A stretch of 38,698 nucleotides of DNA from Leptospiraceae bacterium (GCA_017996175.1 JAGOHK010000040.1:1-38698); one strand, 5' to 3'; positions 6,885 to 15,648 are shown, counted from the first letter of the stretch. Notes: generated by a model not told the origin, from the letters alone. Made by a program: numbers and translations.

Positions 6885-9800
6885 AATAAATCAAAAGGAT
6901 TTTTATTATAATAAAAATATCTGAGATAAGACTCTGACGGGGGACCTGATGTAAATCTAGTGATTATATATTCGGTTCCTTTACCCCCATAAAATTGATC
7001 TATAAGATTTGCTTGTCCTTGGAATATTACACCTTCTTTCGTCATCCCAGTCTCGTCCATTTCAGAGCCAAATTTTCCACCCGTTGCCAAAAGATCGGTC
7101 ACACTTTTATAAGCATTAATAGAGTTACCTATGTTTAAGCCAACCCTCATACCTTTTCTAGCTTCATATTTATCCCAAACAATACCATCTTTGAGGTTTG
7201 ACTTAGAATAACCTCCGATTAGATATCCGTGGTGGGCACTAATAACGTTGATTGCAACTCCAATAAGATAACCTTTTATTAATGCTGCAACGTATGGTAA
7301 TCCAAACATAATCCCCAATAATATCAGTGGCCAAAGTTTAATTATTATGATGGCAGCAATAGCTATCATTATGGGGACTCGTGCCTCAGTCAAAGAACGT
7401 CCTATTACCTCAGCAGGGTCTTTTAAAAATGCTTTTAAATAAGCACCTAATTTATGATAAACTTTACCATTAATTGACCTCGCATACTTATCGGCTAATC
7501 CGTTTTTGCCGTGGTGTTTTCCATATACAAACTGGTTGTAGCTTCTTACTGCTTCCTGTGGTGCTTTGCTTGCCCAGCGTAATCCGCCTACTGCATGTTT
7601 TACCATTTGCCCAAACATATGTGAATAATCAGTGCTATTCCCACTCGGATCTCTATACATCACTGGATTTCCATCTACGTATTGATACAAATCTTGTCCT
7701 GTTAAACTGGAAACGTTAGTCACTGAATCTGATTGCATGAATCTGCCTATGTAGGGATCATAGTATCTCGCTTTGTAAAAATACAGTCCAGTCTCTTGGT
7801 CGTCTTCTTGGGCTGTGTATTTATACCGGAATATATCCGCACCAGCCGAATTCGTTCTGTTTACCTCTCCATACGGTTTATAACGAATTGTCGCCGCTCC
7901 TGTATTATCCACATCTCCTGATACAATCGTTCCTTGTGCGTTAGTTATCATAGTGATGCTTCCTAGATGATCGGGATGAAAAAAATACATTCCTTCTACG
8001 GGAGTTCCCACTGGCATTCCAGCAGAGCCGCCACCTGTTCCTCCTGTGTAGGTTCCGCCGCCTCCAGAAGCCGGGTTATTCCCATTTGGTCTGTTGACCG
8101 ATTCTGCTTGCGATGGACTTGTGCCAAATGCGGCTAACGCCCAAAACGGTGTTTCCCCGCTCGATACTCTCCCACCACATCCAACTGTAAATGTTCCCAT
8201 AATTGGTAGGAATAAAAGAATGGAAACCAATCGCATTCCGAAATTATACTGGTAGTCGGCATTTTGATGGAGTTTATACTGAGCGTTGCCGAAGTGCTCG
8301 ATGTCCGGTCTTATGTCGGTCATCGTTACCTCGACTCCGCTCGGCAACCGATTTATAATGTTCATCGACCGGTTTATTACGGTCATCGAGCGGAGTTCGC
8401 ACTGAGCCTGTCGAATGTGTCGAGATGCCAATAAGTATAAAGTACAGAGGATTACAAATAGTAGCCCTGCAACTGATTGGAAAAAATAGCGATTACGGTA
8501 AGATTGATTCACAATAAATTTGACAGCCTTGGATCTAAATTGAATCAATTTTAAAATTGGACCACTAAACGCATACTTATTATTTTCCTCATAAATCGGA
8601 GTAGACGCAATCAAATCAACATTTGTGAGAGTTAGCTGGGATACTAACTCTCCTTGGATTCCCTTTACATACAAGGTATGTCTATCCGGCTGTCCATCTG
8701 TACGGGCTACTTCGTATAATCCACCTAGATAGTAGACAGAACTGTTAGTAGAATCAATCACCTTTTTCACCCTAGAGCCTGTATAGTCGTATATATATTG
8801 CACCGTGTCATCCGGGTTGTTTTGTTTTTTGATTTTTTCTAATTTGTTTCTTTGGTTATAGAGAAATACATCATTGTCTCTTTGGATCATATTTCCTACG
8901 TTATCATATTGGTACTGGATAGTATGCGTATTAAACCCTGCTTCGTTTAAAATGGCAACTGAGGTAACTGCGTTTTTCTGCTTCGATGGATTTCCATACG
9001 TATAATTCATGGTTCTTTTTGTTTTGAAGTTTCCAGTAGTAGAATCTTCTATATATTCTAACTTTGCTCCCAAATTTCCAGTAGCAACATCAAACTTGTA
9101 TTCTTCTTTTTCGGCTAACGAATTTCCATGTTTCCAAGTTGCTTCCACTAACCGGTTTTGGGAATCATACAGATACTCGGTAGTATGCGTTTTATTATAA
9201 TAATCTATATCGGTAATTTTTTTGATATTCCCCATTACATCATATTCATAATTCCAATCCTGCGCCTTTTGTCCACCGGCTAATTTCGTTTGTACGGATG
9301 CCACTCTCAGTTTTATCGGGTCATATCCAATCTCAGTCACAACTTGGTTTCCTGTTATCCGTTCAATTGTATGTCCGGTATTAGACTTTGCATAGTTTAC
9401 CACATCATTATTCACCGAAGTCATATCTTTGTTATCCATACTAATCCGATTTAAATTTCCTGCTAGGTCATACTCATAATTAGCCACATACCCATTTGGA
9501 TAGGTCAATCGTTTAGGTCGATTTAGAGAATCATATTCCTGTCTAACTACAAATTGAAAATCACCAATTTGTTTTTTGCTTTCAACGATATTTCCTCTAA
9601 TATCATACTGAAAAGAAGAAGTTCCGGAAGAATCACTCACAGAAGCTAAACGACCAATAGAATTAGACCCTCCAGCGTCATAGGTGAGGATTGTAGGAGT
9701 TTCCGCATTGGGGCTAATTTGAATGATTCTCCCCAAATCATCATAAGTAAAATTTACTGTTCTATTATCCGCATCCACTTGCCTGAGTAAGTTTCCGCGT

Positions 9801-12800
9801 GCGTCATACGTATACGTAGTGGCTCCTGTATTATGATCGGTTTGCATTTTTTTCTTTCCATCCAAGCGGTAACTCATTACAGTCTTTTTTCCCAAATGGT
9901 CTAATGCTTCTATCATTCTACCGGCAGTGTCATATTTATAACTTAGTTTTTTTGCCTCGGCAAGATTAGTTCCAATCGTTCTAAATTCCACTTGACCGAG
10001 TAGATTTTTTTCTTCCTTATTGTACGAGATCATGGTATTGTCAGCGGCAAATGTCTTTTGTTCGCTCACTAGTCCATTGGTCTCAAGTAAGGTGTAACTT
10101 CCATCGGGGTAATTGACTCTTTTTAAATTTTCGTATGTAGAGTCATAGATATAATTTGTAAAATACTTGGGAGCAATAGGATTTCCACTTGCATCTGCAA
10201 TAAAGGAATTCGATTTTAAAACTAGCCTGCCTTTTTCATCATATTCTTCAACCTGCATAGCTCGTTTGGTATTATCCTCATCAATTCTACTTTCGAGTAT
10301 CTTTCTACTAAACCAAAAACTTCCTACCGTGTAATTGGTATTTGTCTCTTTCGTCCATAAGTCGGCTTGGTTTGAACTATCCTTTACTTTTTTTAGAACA
10401 TAGGATTCATTTGGATTCCCAGTTCCAGAATAAAACATTTTCTCTGACCAATCTGTTTCTGCGGGATGATTTGTCTGGATATTTCTACCATACTGGTCGT
10501 AGAGTTTACTTACGATTCCCCCGTTCGGCTCAGTTGTGTTCAGTGGGTTTCCTGTTTTATAATCAAAATTACTTAAAATACTTTGTCCTAAAGAGTTCGT
10601 CACAGTAGTTGCAAATTTATGTAAGAGTGGATCATAAACTAGATTAGTCTCTTTTCCATTCGATTGAATTTTTGTTGGATTTCCATAACTATCATATCCA
10701 CTAATCGGAAGCTCAGTCTCTGACCAAATCCCTGTATCTACTAACGTTCTAAACTTAGTAATTCTATAAGGGAAGCTGGTTTCGTATTCAAATGCCTTAC
10801 TTTCTACTTCTTCTAGGTTTATAGTCTTAGAAATACTTGTAGGTCTACCAAATATCCAATTTGTTTCATCCTGTGTCGAATACGCTATATTTGTCTCTAC
10901 TACATGAGAGCCTGCCTGCATAGACTGGGAAGTAATATTGCCATACAAATCATAATGGACAGAAGTATTTTGGGTAATATGGAGTATCCCCTTATCGTAT
11001 ATTTCCTCTGCACTTCCGTTCGAGCGAATAATTTTATTTCCAAATTTACTTGTTATTACTTCATAAGTAGGCGTTGATTTAGAAATTTTAATTCCATTCG
11101 AATACTTGGTAGTAGACGCAACTTGCCCAGCTAAATCCAAATCTAAGCTAGTCGCATACCCTCTTTTGAAAGAAGTCTGCTCGGTTTCAAGTAGCATATT
11201 ATTTCGATAATACTTAACAGCCATCTCATCAAAACCCAATGGTTTTCTTTTTTCAAAATCTCCTAGATAAACTCTATACCCACCGGAGAACGAATACTCA
11301 TCTTTATCCGTAAGTCCTACCGCCAAATTCTTAGTAACCGTAGTGACTCTAAAGTCAGAAGGAATAGAAAATACTTTCGAGTTCACTTCAACTTTGCTAA
11401 CGTCACTAAAATCCTTTGTATAGGAAATCGCATAATTCTGATAAGTCCCATCAATCTTAGTTAAAACATTTTCAGGAGTATAAACGGCAGAACCAATTTT
11501 AGCCACTAAAGTTCCATTTCTTCCGTGTGTTGTAAAATTGTATTGTTTAGATAATAAATCAAGCACCCCAGACGGTCTGAGAACTCCTAATTCAAAAGGA
11601 CGCGATGGATTATAAACTTCTAATTCTGAATAAATTCCCATGAAATCTGCTCTTCCGTCTTTATTCAAATCAGTAGCGAAGGTAAATGCAGTTGCGGGAA
11701 TCGACAAATCACCACCCTCACTATAAAATAATTTTTGGTTTTTAATTCGGGCATAAGAAATATAGATACGGCTACCATCAAATCGGACAAAGTCTGCTTT
11801 TCCGTCTCCGTCCACATCCGCAAATGTTTTATTCAATTTCCAATTTTGGAATTTTTTTTCCCAGTCAGCACCTTCCGTGATTAAACTCTTAGGTTGTAAA
11901 ATCTTTGGATCAAACGTTTGAACATTCGTATTTCCAGATGTTGGAAAATATACATTTAAGGAATCGGCTGTGACTGTAATTTCTTCCTTTGTTCCGTCTA
12001 GGTCTAAATCATAAAGAGTAGCTCCATCTACACTGAGTGGAATTTCTAAAAAGGTATCTGCCCGTTTTAGTTTCAAAAGAAATTTCATATCTGGAGTTCT
12101 AGACAATTGATCCATTTGTCCATCATTGTCAGCGTCTAATTCTACGTATCCGCTTGTTGTATTCTCTAATTTAATGTATGCGGAAGTAACAAAATGAGCA
12201 TGGGAAACAGGCATATCAGAATGAGAATTGAATTTTTCCCCATTGAATAAACTTACTTGGAGAACTTTTGACTCAGAATAGTTAATATAATCAGGATACC
12301 CATCGCCATTGACATCCGCTAAAAAACGATTACCGTTAGTTCCTATTGTAGCCTCAATATCAGAATAAGTAGTTCTTAAAGTAGAAAGATCTCGATTAAA
12401 AAAAGTAATTAAAATCCTTCGTGTAGAATTATTGATACGAATAAAATCAGGAATTCCATTTCCATCCATATCTATAAATTGCTGAAACTCAGTTCCAAAA
12501 TCGTCAATGTCCAAATAGTGAGCTACATAGTTTTGGCTCGATAAATAGGCAACGGTAGTTTTTCCATTAATCGGGGTAAGTAGTTTATAAGTAAAATCTG
12601 ATTTTCCATCTCCGTCTAAATCCGCAGCAAAATGTGTTACACTGAAATCTAAATCAGAAGCTCGTCCTAAATTTCGAACGATTACATTTCCTAAAGTATG
12701 AATCGTAGGTTCGCTTCTTCCATTCGAGTAAATAATCTTTAAAGGAGCTTCCTCTCTCTCCAATATAAAAAAATCAGTTTTAGCATCCCCATTCGCATCA

Positions 12801-14161
12801 GCGGGTAATACCATTCCATCCTTTGAAAGTACAAAAGAAGGGCTTATTTGGGGAAATGAATTTAATGCAACAAAATCTTGATTTGTAGAACTTGTTCCAT
12901 TTGTAAAATAAATTTTTAAATGATGAGAGTCTTGGTTACCATTAACCGCAACAAAATCAGCTCTTGAGTCTCCGTCTATATCAACAAATAGATTCTGCGC
13001 TGTATCCAATCCTTGTGTACAATTCAGCCCAAATTCAACGATTCCTTCTAAGCAATACCTCTGTGCAATCAGAAGACCCACATTACAAACAACTGGGTTC
13101 GCCGTGCAAGCACAAGCAAGCTCCGTCATGGTACACCATTCCCGTCCCTCGGACATAAAATAGCGATAATTCAAATCTAATTGATCGCCAGCTAAATTAA
13201 TGTCTCGATAATTTGCGGCTGTTAGAATCTTGGAATCGGAATATGTAAATGTAAGAGGCTGGAATTTTTGTTTATTAATTTGATAAAGTCTAAATGCATT
13301 ATTGGCAGAATCAGTATTATAAGAAAAACTATAGGAATCAAAAATAGTTCCATTGTGGTTAATAACGATTGTCCTTAATCTACTTCGAAGAAGAGTTCCT
13401 GTAATAGACGCATTAGCATATTCCTCTAAAGTAATCGGATTATTTTCATAGGTAAAACTAATTGTAGTAAGAGGCAATCCGCTTGTCCGATCGAAATTGA
13501 AAGTAATATTAGATGGATACAAATACCCATCCGCATAACTGGAAGGGGCAGTGGTTGAATAGGCGATTTTATAATAGTTTCCATATACATCTTCCACTTT
13601 GGATAAAGACCAAATCTTGGCAAAACCAGTATTAGTCGCAAGTCTGGAATCAGAAGTATCCCCAAAGTAGTATTTAGTTCCATTCCTATCTGTAACCAAC
13701 CAATAGTCATTTGAACTATTTCCCATTTTTTGGTATCTTAAAAAGGATTCATATTTAGTATAATAAGTATTTCCAGTAGATAATACTAATTGTCCTCCGA
13801 TAGATGATACAAACCTATCATTAGAATTATAATGAATTCCGTAACTTGCATCTCTGGCTATGACTGGAATTCCCTCCAAATCCCAACCAACACCTAACAT
13901 ACTAGTCCCAGCCGAAGAATTATAAACAAGAGATAGACTTGGAGCTAAATCTTTTGTAGCGGGTGGCATTAGTATAGGATAATTAGAATTAGCCTTCCCA
14001 TCTGGAGAAACAGAAACTTCTGGAATGGGTTGGGGAATAATGGTCTCAGTCGGAGGCTCAGGGAAGGGTTCTGGAATGCTAACTAGATTTAAAAAAAAGA
14101 AACTTAGAACTATAAATAAAAAGTATAAACGAATTCTATATTGATTTCTAACTAAGCACAT
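6881..14161 (-). CDS. Giant SpvB / VCBS / YD-repeat (Rhs) surface protein with variable C-terminus
   Basis: The 2426-residue product starts with a hydrophobic export signal (about residues 10-28) and a proline-rich linker. An SpvB-like domain follows (about 50-350; SVSPDGKANSNYPILMPPAT, GVGWDLEGIPVI). Residues about 390-840 hold at least eight calcium-loop VCBS/FG-GAP motifs such as DIDGDSRADF, DLDGDGKSDF, DVNGDGYPDY and DVDGDGKADF. YD repeats run from about 1160 to 1800. Two hydrophobic segments (about 1885-1910 and 1975-1998; the second ends in a lipobox-like TVGC) and a Gly-rich linker precede the Rhs core (DHLGS at about 2064, YDPYIGRFMQSDS, DPSGN at about 2174). The last 250 residues are hydrophobic and variable. 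The order resembles a fused TcB plus TcC toxin. The ATG has a good ribosome site (gaggtgat). Toxin delivery or surface adhesion are both possible. Confidence 0.88.
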   Translation of the reverse strand: MCLVRNQYRIRLYFLFIVLSFFFLNLVSIPEPFPEPPTETIIPQPIPEVSVSPDGKANSNYPILMPPATKDLAPSLSLVYNSSAGTSMLGVGWDLEGIPVIARDASYGIHYNSNDRFVSSIGGQLVLSTGNTYYTKYESFLRYQKMGNSSNDYWLVTDRNGTKYYFGDTSDSRLATNTGFAKIWSLSKVEDVYGNYYKIAYSTTAPSSYADGYLYPSNITFNFDRTSGLPLTTISFTYENNPITLEEYANASITGTLLRSRLRTIVINHNGTIFDSYSFSYNTDSANNAFRLYQINKQKFQPLTFTYSDSKILTAANYRDINLAGDQLDLNYRYFMSEGREWCTMTELACACTANPVVCNVGLLIAQRYCLEGIVEFGLNCTQGLDTAQNLFVDIDGDSRADFVAVNGNQDSHHLKIYFTNGTSSTNQDFVALNSFPQISPSFVLSKDGMVLPADANGDAKTDFFILEREEAPLKIIYSNGRSEPTIHTLGNVIVRNLGRASDLDFSVTHFAADLDGDGKSDFTYKLLTPINGKTTVAYLSSQNYVAHYLDIDDFGTEFQQFIDMDGNGIPDFIRINNSTRRILITFFNRDLSTLRTTYSDIEATIGTNGNRFLADVNGDGYPDYINYSESKVLQVSLFNGEKFNSHSDMPVSHAHFVTSAYIKLENTTSGYVELDADNDGQMDQLSRTPDMKFLLKLKRADTFLEIPLSVDGATLYDLDLDGTKEEITVTADSLNVYFPTSGNTNVQTFDPKILQPKSLITEGADWEKKFQNWKLNKTFADVDGDGKADFVRFDGSRIYISYARIKNQKLFYSEGGDLSIPATAFTFATDLNKDGRADFMGIYSELEVYNPSRPFELGVLRPSGVLDLLSKQYNFTTHGRNGTLVAKIGSAVYTPENVLTKIDGTYQNYAISYTKDFSDVSKVEVNSKVFSIPSDFRVTTVTKNLAVGLTDKDEYSFSGGYRVYLGDFEKRKPLGFDEMAVKYYRNNMLLETEQTSFKRGYATSLDLDLAGQVASTTKYSNGIKISKSTPTYEVITSKFGNKIIRSNGSAEEIYDKGILHITQNTSVHYDLYGNITSQSMQAGSHVVETNIAYSTQDETNWIFGRPTSISKTINLEEVESKAFEYETSFPYRITKFRTLVDTGIWSETELPISGYDSYGNPTKIQSNGKETNLVYDPLLHKFATTVTNSLGQSILSNFDYKTGNPLNTTEPNGGIVSKLYDQYGRNIQTNHPAETDWSEKMFYSGTGNPNESYVLKKVKDSSNQADLWTKETNTNYTVGSFWFSRKILESRIDEDNTKRAMQVEEYDEKGRLVLKSNSFIADASGNPIAPKYFTNYIYDSTYENLKRVNYPDGSYTLLETNGLVSEQKTFAADNTMISYNKEEKNLLGQVEFRTIGTNLAEAKKLSYKYDTAGRMIEALDHLGKKTVMSYRLDGKKKMQTDHNTGATTYTYDARGNLLRQVDADNRTVNFTYDDLGRIIQISPNAETPTILTYDAGGSNSIGRLASVSDSSGTSSFQYDIRGNIVESKKQIGDFQFVVRQEYDSLNRPKRLTYPNGYVANYEYDLAGNLNRISMDNKDMTSVNNDVVNYAKSNTGHTIERITGNQVVTEIGYDPIKLRVASVQTKLAGGQKAQDWNYEYDVMGNIKKITDIDYYNKTHTTEYLYDSQNRLVEATWKHGNSLAEKEEYKFDVATGNLGAKLEYIEDSTTGNFKTKRTMNYTYGNPSKQKNAVTSVAILNEAGFNTHTIQYQYDNVGNMIQRDNDVFLYNQRNKLEKIKKQNNPDDTVQYIYDYTGSRVKKVIDSTNSSVYYLGGLYEVARTDGQPDRHTLYVKGIQGELVSQLTLTNVDLIASTPIYEENNKYAFSGPILKLIQFRSKAVKFIVNQSYRNRYFFQSVAGLLFVILCTLYLLASRHIRQAQCELRSMTVINRSMNIINRLPSGVEVTMTDIRPDIEHFGNAQYKLHQNADYQYNFGMRLVSILLFLPIMGTFTVGCGGRVSSGETPFWALAAFGTSPSQAESVNRPNGNNPASGGGGTYTGGTGGGSAGMPVGTPVEGMYFFHPDHLGSITMITNAQGTIVSGDVDNTGAATIRYKPYGEVNRTNSAGADIFRYKYTAQEDDQETGLYFYKARYYDPYIGRFMQSDSVTNVSSLTGQDLYQYVDGNPVMYRDPSGNSTDYSHMFGQMVKHAVGGLRWASKAPQEAVRSYNQFVYGKHHGKNGLADKYARSINGKVYHKLGAYLKAFLKDPAEVIGRSLTEARVPIMIAIAAIIIIKLWPLILLGIMFGLPYVAALIKGYLIGVAINVISAHHGYLIGGYSKSNLKDGIVWDKYEARKGMRVGLNIGNSINAYKSVTDLLATGGKFGSEMDETGMTKEGVIFQGQANLIDQFYGGKGTEYIITRFTSGPPSESYLRYFYYNKNPFDLL
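7473..7957 (-). repeat. Rhs core direct repeat, copy 1 (in large Rhs gene)
   Basis: The segment encoding ITMITNAQG through ADKYARS is nearly identical in DNA and in phase to 4108-4589 in the orphan gene, with the same orientation. The copies differ by one codon in length (around DPSGN) and a few scattered bases. A same-orientation block of almost 480 bases is long enough for homologous recombination. Confidence 0.85.
8281..8430. repeat. GC-richer dispersed repeat inserted in frame in the Rhs gene
   Basis: Three degenerate 21-base units (8305-8325, 8348-8368 and 8369-8389, consensus near ccggtttattacggtcatcg) sit next to inverted pieces actccgctcg (8335-8344) and cgagcggagt (8386-8395). The composition is higher in GC than the surrounding gene. 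It encodes the segment between the two hydrophobic stretches of the Rhs protein without breaking the frame. A related 20-base piece is at the start of the kelch gene (1748-1767). Confidence 0.6.
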
Positions 14162-14212
14162 AACATCACCTCTGACAAATAATATTCTTAATTCCTATGC
14201 AAATACAACAAG
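14162..14212 (-). promoter_or_regulatory. Putative promoter and ribosome binding site of the Rhs operon
   Basis: Reading the minus strand, tattat (14184-14179) resembles a -10 box, with a weak -35 ttgtat (14208-14203) 18 bases upstream. The ribosome site gaggtgat lies a few bases before the ATG at 14161. The leader would be very short, so the promoter call is tentative, but the ribosome site is good. Confidence 0.35.
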
Positions 14213-14218
14213 CCACTG

Positions 14219-14256
14219 TTAGGTGTTAGGTGTTAGGTGTTAGGTGTTAGGTGTTA
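14219..14256. repeat. Heptanucleotide tandem repeat upstream of the Rhs operon
   Basis: Five perfect copies of ttaggtg (14219-14253) are followed by a partial sixth (tta). The array lies 58-95 bases upstream of the Rhs start codon, just beyond the possible -35 box. Such short tandem arrays vary in copy number by slipped-strand mispairing, so this could tune or phase-vary expression of the operon. Confidence 0.8.
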
Positions 14257-14708
14257 ACCAGCATGAGAATTATTCAATTTTTACTACTAATGAAATCTAA
14301 TAATTTAGTGAGAAATTTTTTACAAGTATTTTTTATTTATTTTGGGAGAAAAAAATCCTGAGCAGGTTTTCCTGAGCAAAAATCCTCTAGTTTTAAAAAT
14401 AAAATTTTAGTACTTCGTCATTGGCTACCCACTGCAAATACGATTGTATACACTTCCTTTTAGTTGCGGATACACTTAGTATTGGGGTAAAGTTTCCCGT
14501 AAAGATTCCTGCAAACAGCGCAAAAAAAAATTTTAGCCATCTTTACAGGAATCTTTAAAGGACAGTTTAGAGGTATATTAAGTGTATCCGTAATACGAAC
14601 AAACTGCGAAGAAACCGAAATTTTTTCCCAGAACTAAAAAAGCAAGGAAACCAACAAGTCTAAATAGAATTGACTCAGACAAAGATAGAATGAATAATAA
14701 AAACGAAA
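14257..14708. other. Intergenic region between the Rhs operon and the DOPA-dioxygenase-like gene
   Basis: No coding region is supported here. The stretch is AT-rich. It holds a short direct repeat (tcctgagca twice, around 14355-14385) and the MITE-like palindrome listed separately. It must contain the divergent promoters of both flanking genes, but no convincing sigma-70 pair stands out for the plus-strand gene. Confidence 0.5.
14467..14590. repeat. MITE-like imperfect palindrome
   Basis: Perfect 12-base terminal arms cggatacactta (14467-14478) and taagtgtatccg (14579-14590) bound a 124-base element. Inside, taaagattcctg and caggaatcttta form a second perfect pair, with partly matching sequence between the pairs. 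There is no coding capacity, so it fits a non-autonomous mobile element or a large structured RNA. Confidence 0.6.
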
Positions 14709-15590
14709 ATGAAAATAAATAGAAAAGCATTTCTAAAAATACTGTCTCTCTTAACACTAACTGGTTGTGATATGAATACAAAAGAATTAAATAATATTTT
14801 ACAAAGTAAATCCAAAAGCGGCAAAATGCCAGTAATCTTTGTGGGACATGGGAATCCCATGTTTGCCATTACCCCAAACCCTTATAGAGATGTATGGGCA
14901 GAGATTGGAAAAAAGATGCCTACTCCGAATGCAATTTTATGTATTTCCGCGCATTGGCTTACAAAAGGAACTGCTGTGACAATGGTACATAAACCCAAAA
15001 CGATTCACGACTTCGGAGGTTTTCCAGACGAACTATTTAAACAACAATACCCGGCAGCCGGCTCTCCCGAATATGCAAAACTTACAATTGATACAGTTAA
15101 ATCGACTAACGTATTAGAAGATTATGAATGGGGGCTCGATCATGGAACTTGGTCTGTGTTACTCAATATGTTTCCTAAGGCAAATATTCCCGTATTTCAA
15201 ATGAGCATTGATTATTACAAATCACTTCAATACCATTTTGACCTAGGAAAAGAATTATCAGCATTACGCGCTAAGGGAGTATTAATTATAGGAAGTGGAA
15301 ATGTAGTTCATAACCTAAGACAAGTTAGGTGGGAAGAAAATGCGAAACCATTTGACTGGGCAATTGAATTCGACGGTCTTGTAAAAAAAAGTATCGAGGA
15401 TAACAATCCTAAACCGCTTATCGAATACCAAAAACTAGGACAAATTGCAAACCTAGCTCATCCAACTAACGAGCATTATCTGCCACTACTTTATACATTG
15501 GGGCTAAGGGACAAGACAGACGAATTTCAATTTTTCAATGACTCGATAGATATGGGATCTATGAGTATGCGAGGGGTTATTCTGGGGTAA
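14709..15590 (+). CDS. Extradiol-type dioxygenase, 4,5-DOPA dioxygenase (YgiD/LigB) family, with lipoprotein signal
   Basis: The 293-residue product matches the class III extradiol dioxygenase family, which opens catechol-type rings using a metal bound by histidines. Visible landmarks are FVGHGNPMFAI, CISAHWLTKG, HDFGGFPDEL, WGLDHGTWSVLL, GSGNVVHNLR and HPTNEHYLPLLY, which include the conserved metal and active-site histidines, so the enzyme is probably active. Family members are usually cytoplasmic, about 260-270 residues. This one has an extra N-terminus (KAFLKILSLLTLTGC, Cys20) that reads as a lipoprotein signal, suggesting a periplasmic, membrane-anchored form. It stands alone, and the substrate cannot be read from the sequence. 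Confidence 0.85.
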   Translation: MKINRKAFLKILSLLTLTGCDMNTKELNNILQSKSKSGKMPVIFVGHGNPMFAITPNPYRDVWAEIGKKMPTPNAILCISAHWLTKGTAVTMVHKPKTIHDFGGFPDELFKQQYPAAGSPEYAKLTIDTVKSTNVLEDYEWGLDHGTWSVLLNMFPKANIPVFQMSIDYYKSLQYHFDLGKELSALRAKGVLIIGSGNVVHNLRQVRWEENAKPFDWAIEFDGLVKKSIEDNNPKPLIEYQKLGQIANLAHPTNEHYLPLLYTLGLRDKTDEFQFFNDSIDMGSMSMRGVILG

Positions 15591-15617
15591 ATCTTACAAA
15601 AAAGTCTTTACAAATCC

Positions 15618-15648
15618 TAACATGTATAACACAATGTTATACATGTTA
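15618..15648. promoter_or_regulatory. Operator-like perfect palindrome over the antitoxin start
   Basis: Perfect 13-base arms taacatgtataac (15618-15630) and gttatacatgtta (15636-15648) are separated by acaat. The right arm covers the ATG at 15643. Ribbon-helix-helix antitoxins commonly bind such inverted repeats to repress their own operon, so this is a strong candidate autoregulatory site. Confidence 0.75.

Noticed and set aside
13426..13710. A 94-codon minus-strand frame inside the large Rhs gene
   Set aside because: It is an alternative frame of the SpvB-coding region, with unlikely composition and no ribosome site.
14219..14256. Tandem ttaggtg array considered as a CRISPR or telomere-like repeat
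   Set aside because: Units are seven bases without spacers, and only five copies are present in an internal chromosomal context.
14578..14869. Minus-strand frames opposite the start of the dioxygenase gene
   Set aside because: Very hydrophobic low-complexity translations that overlap a well-supported gene and the MITE-like repeat.
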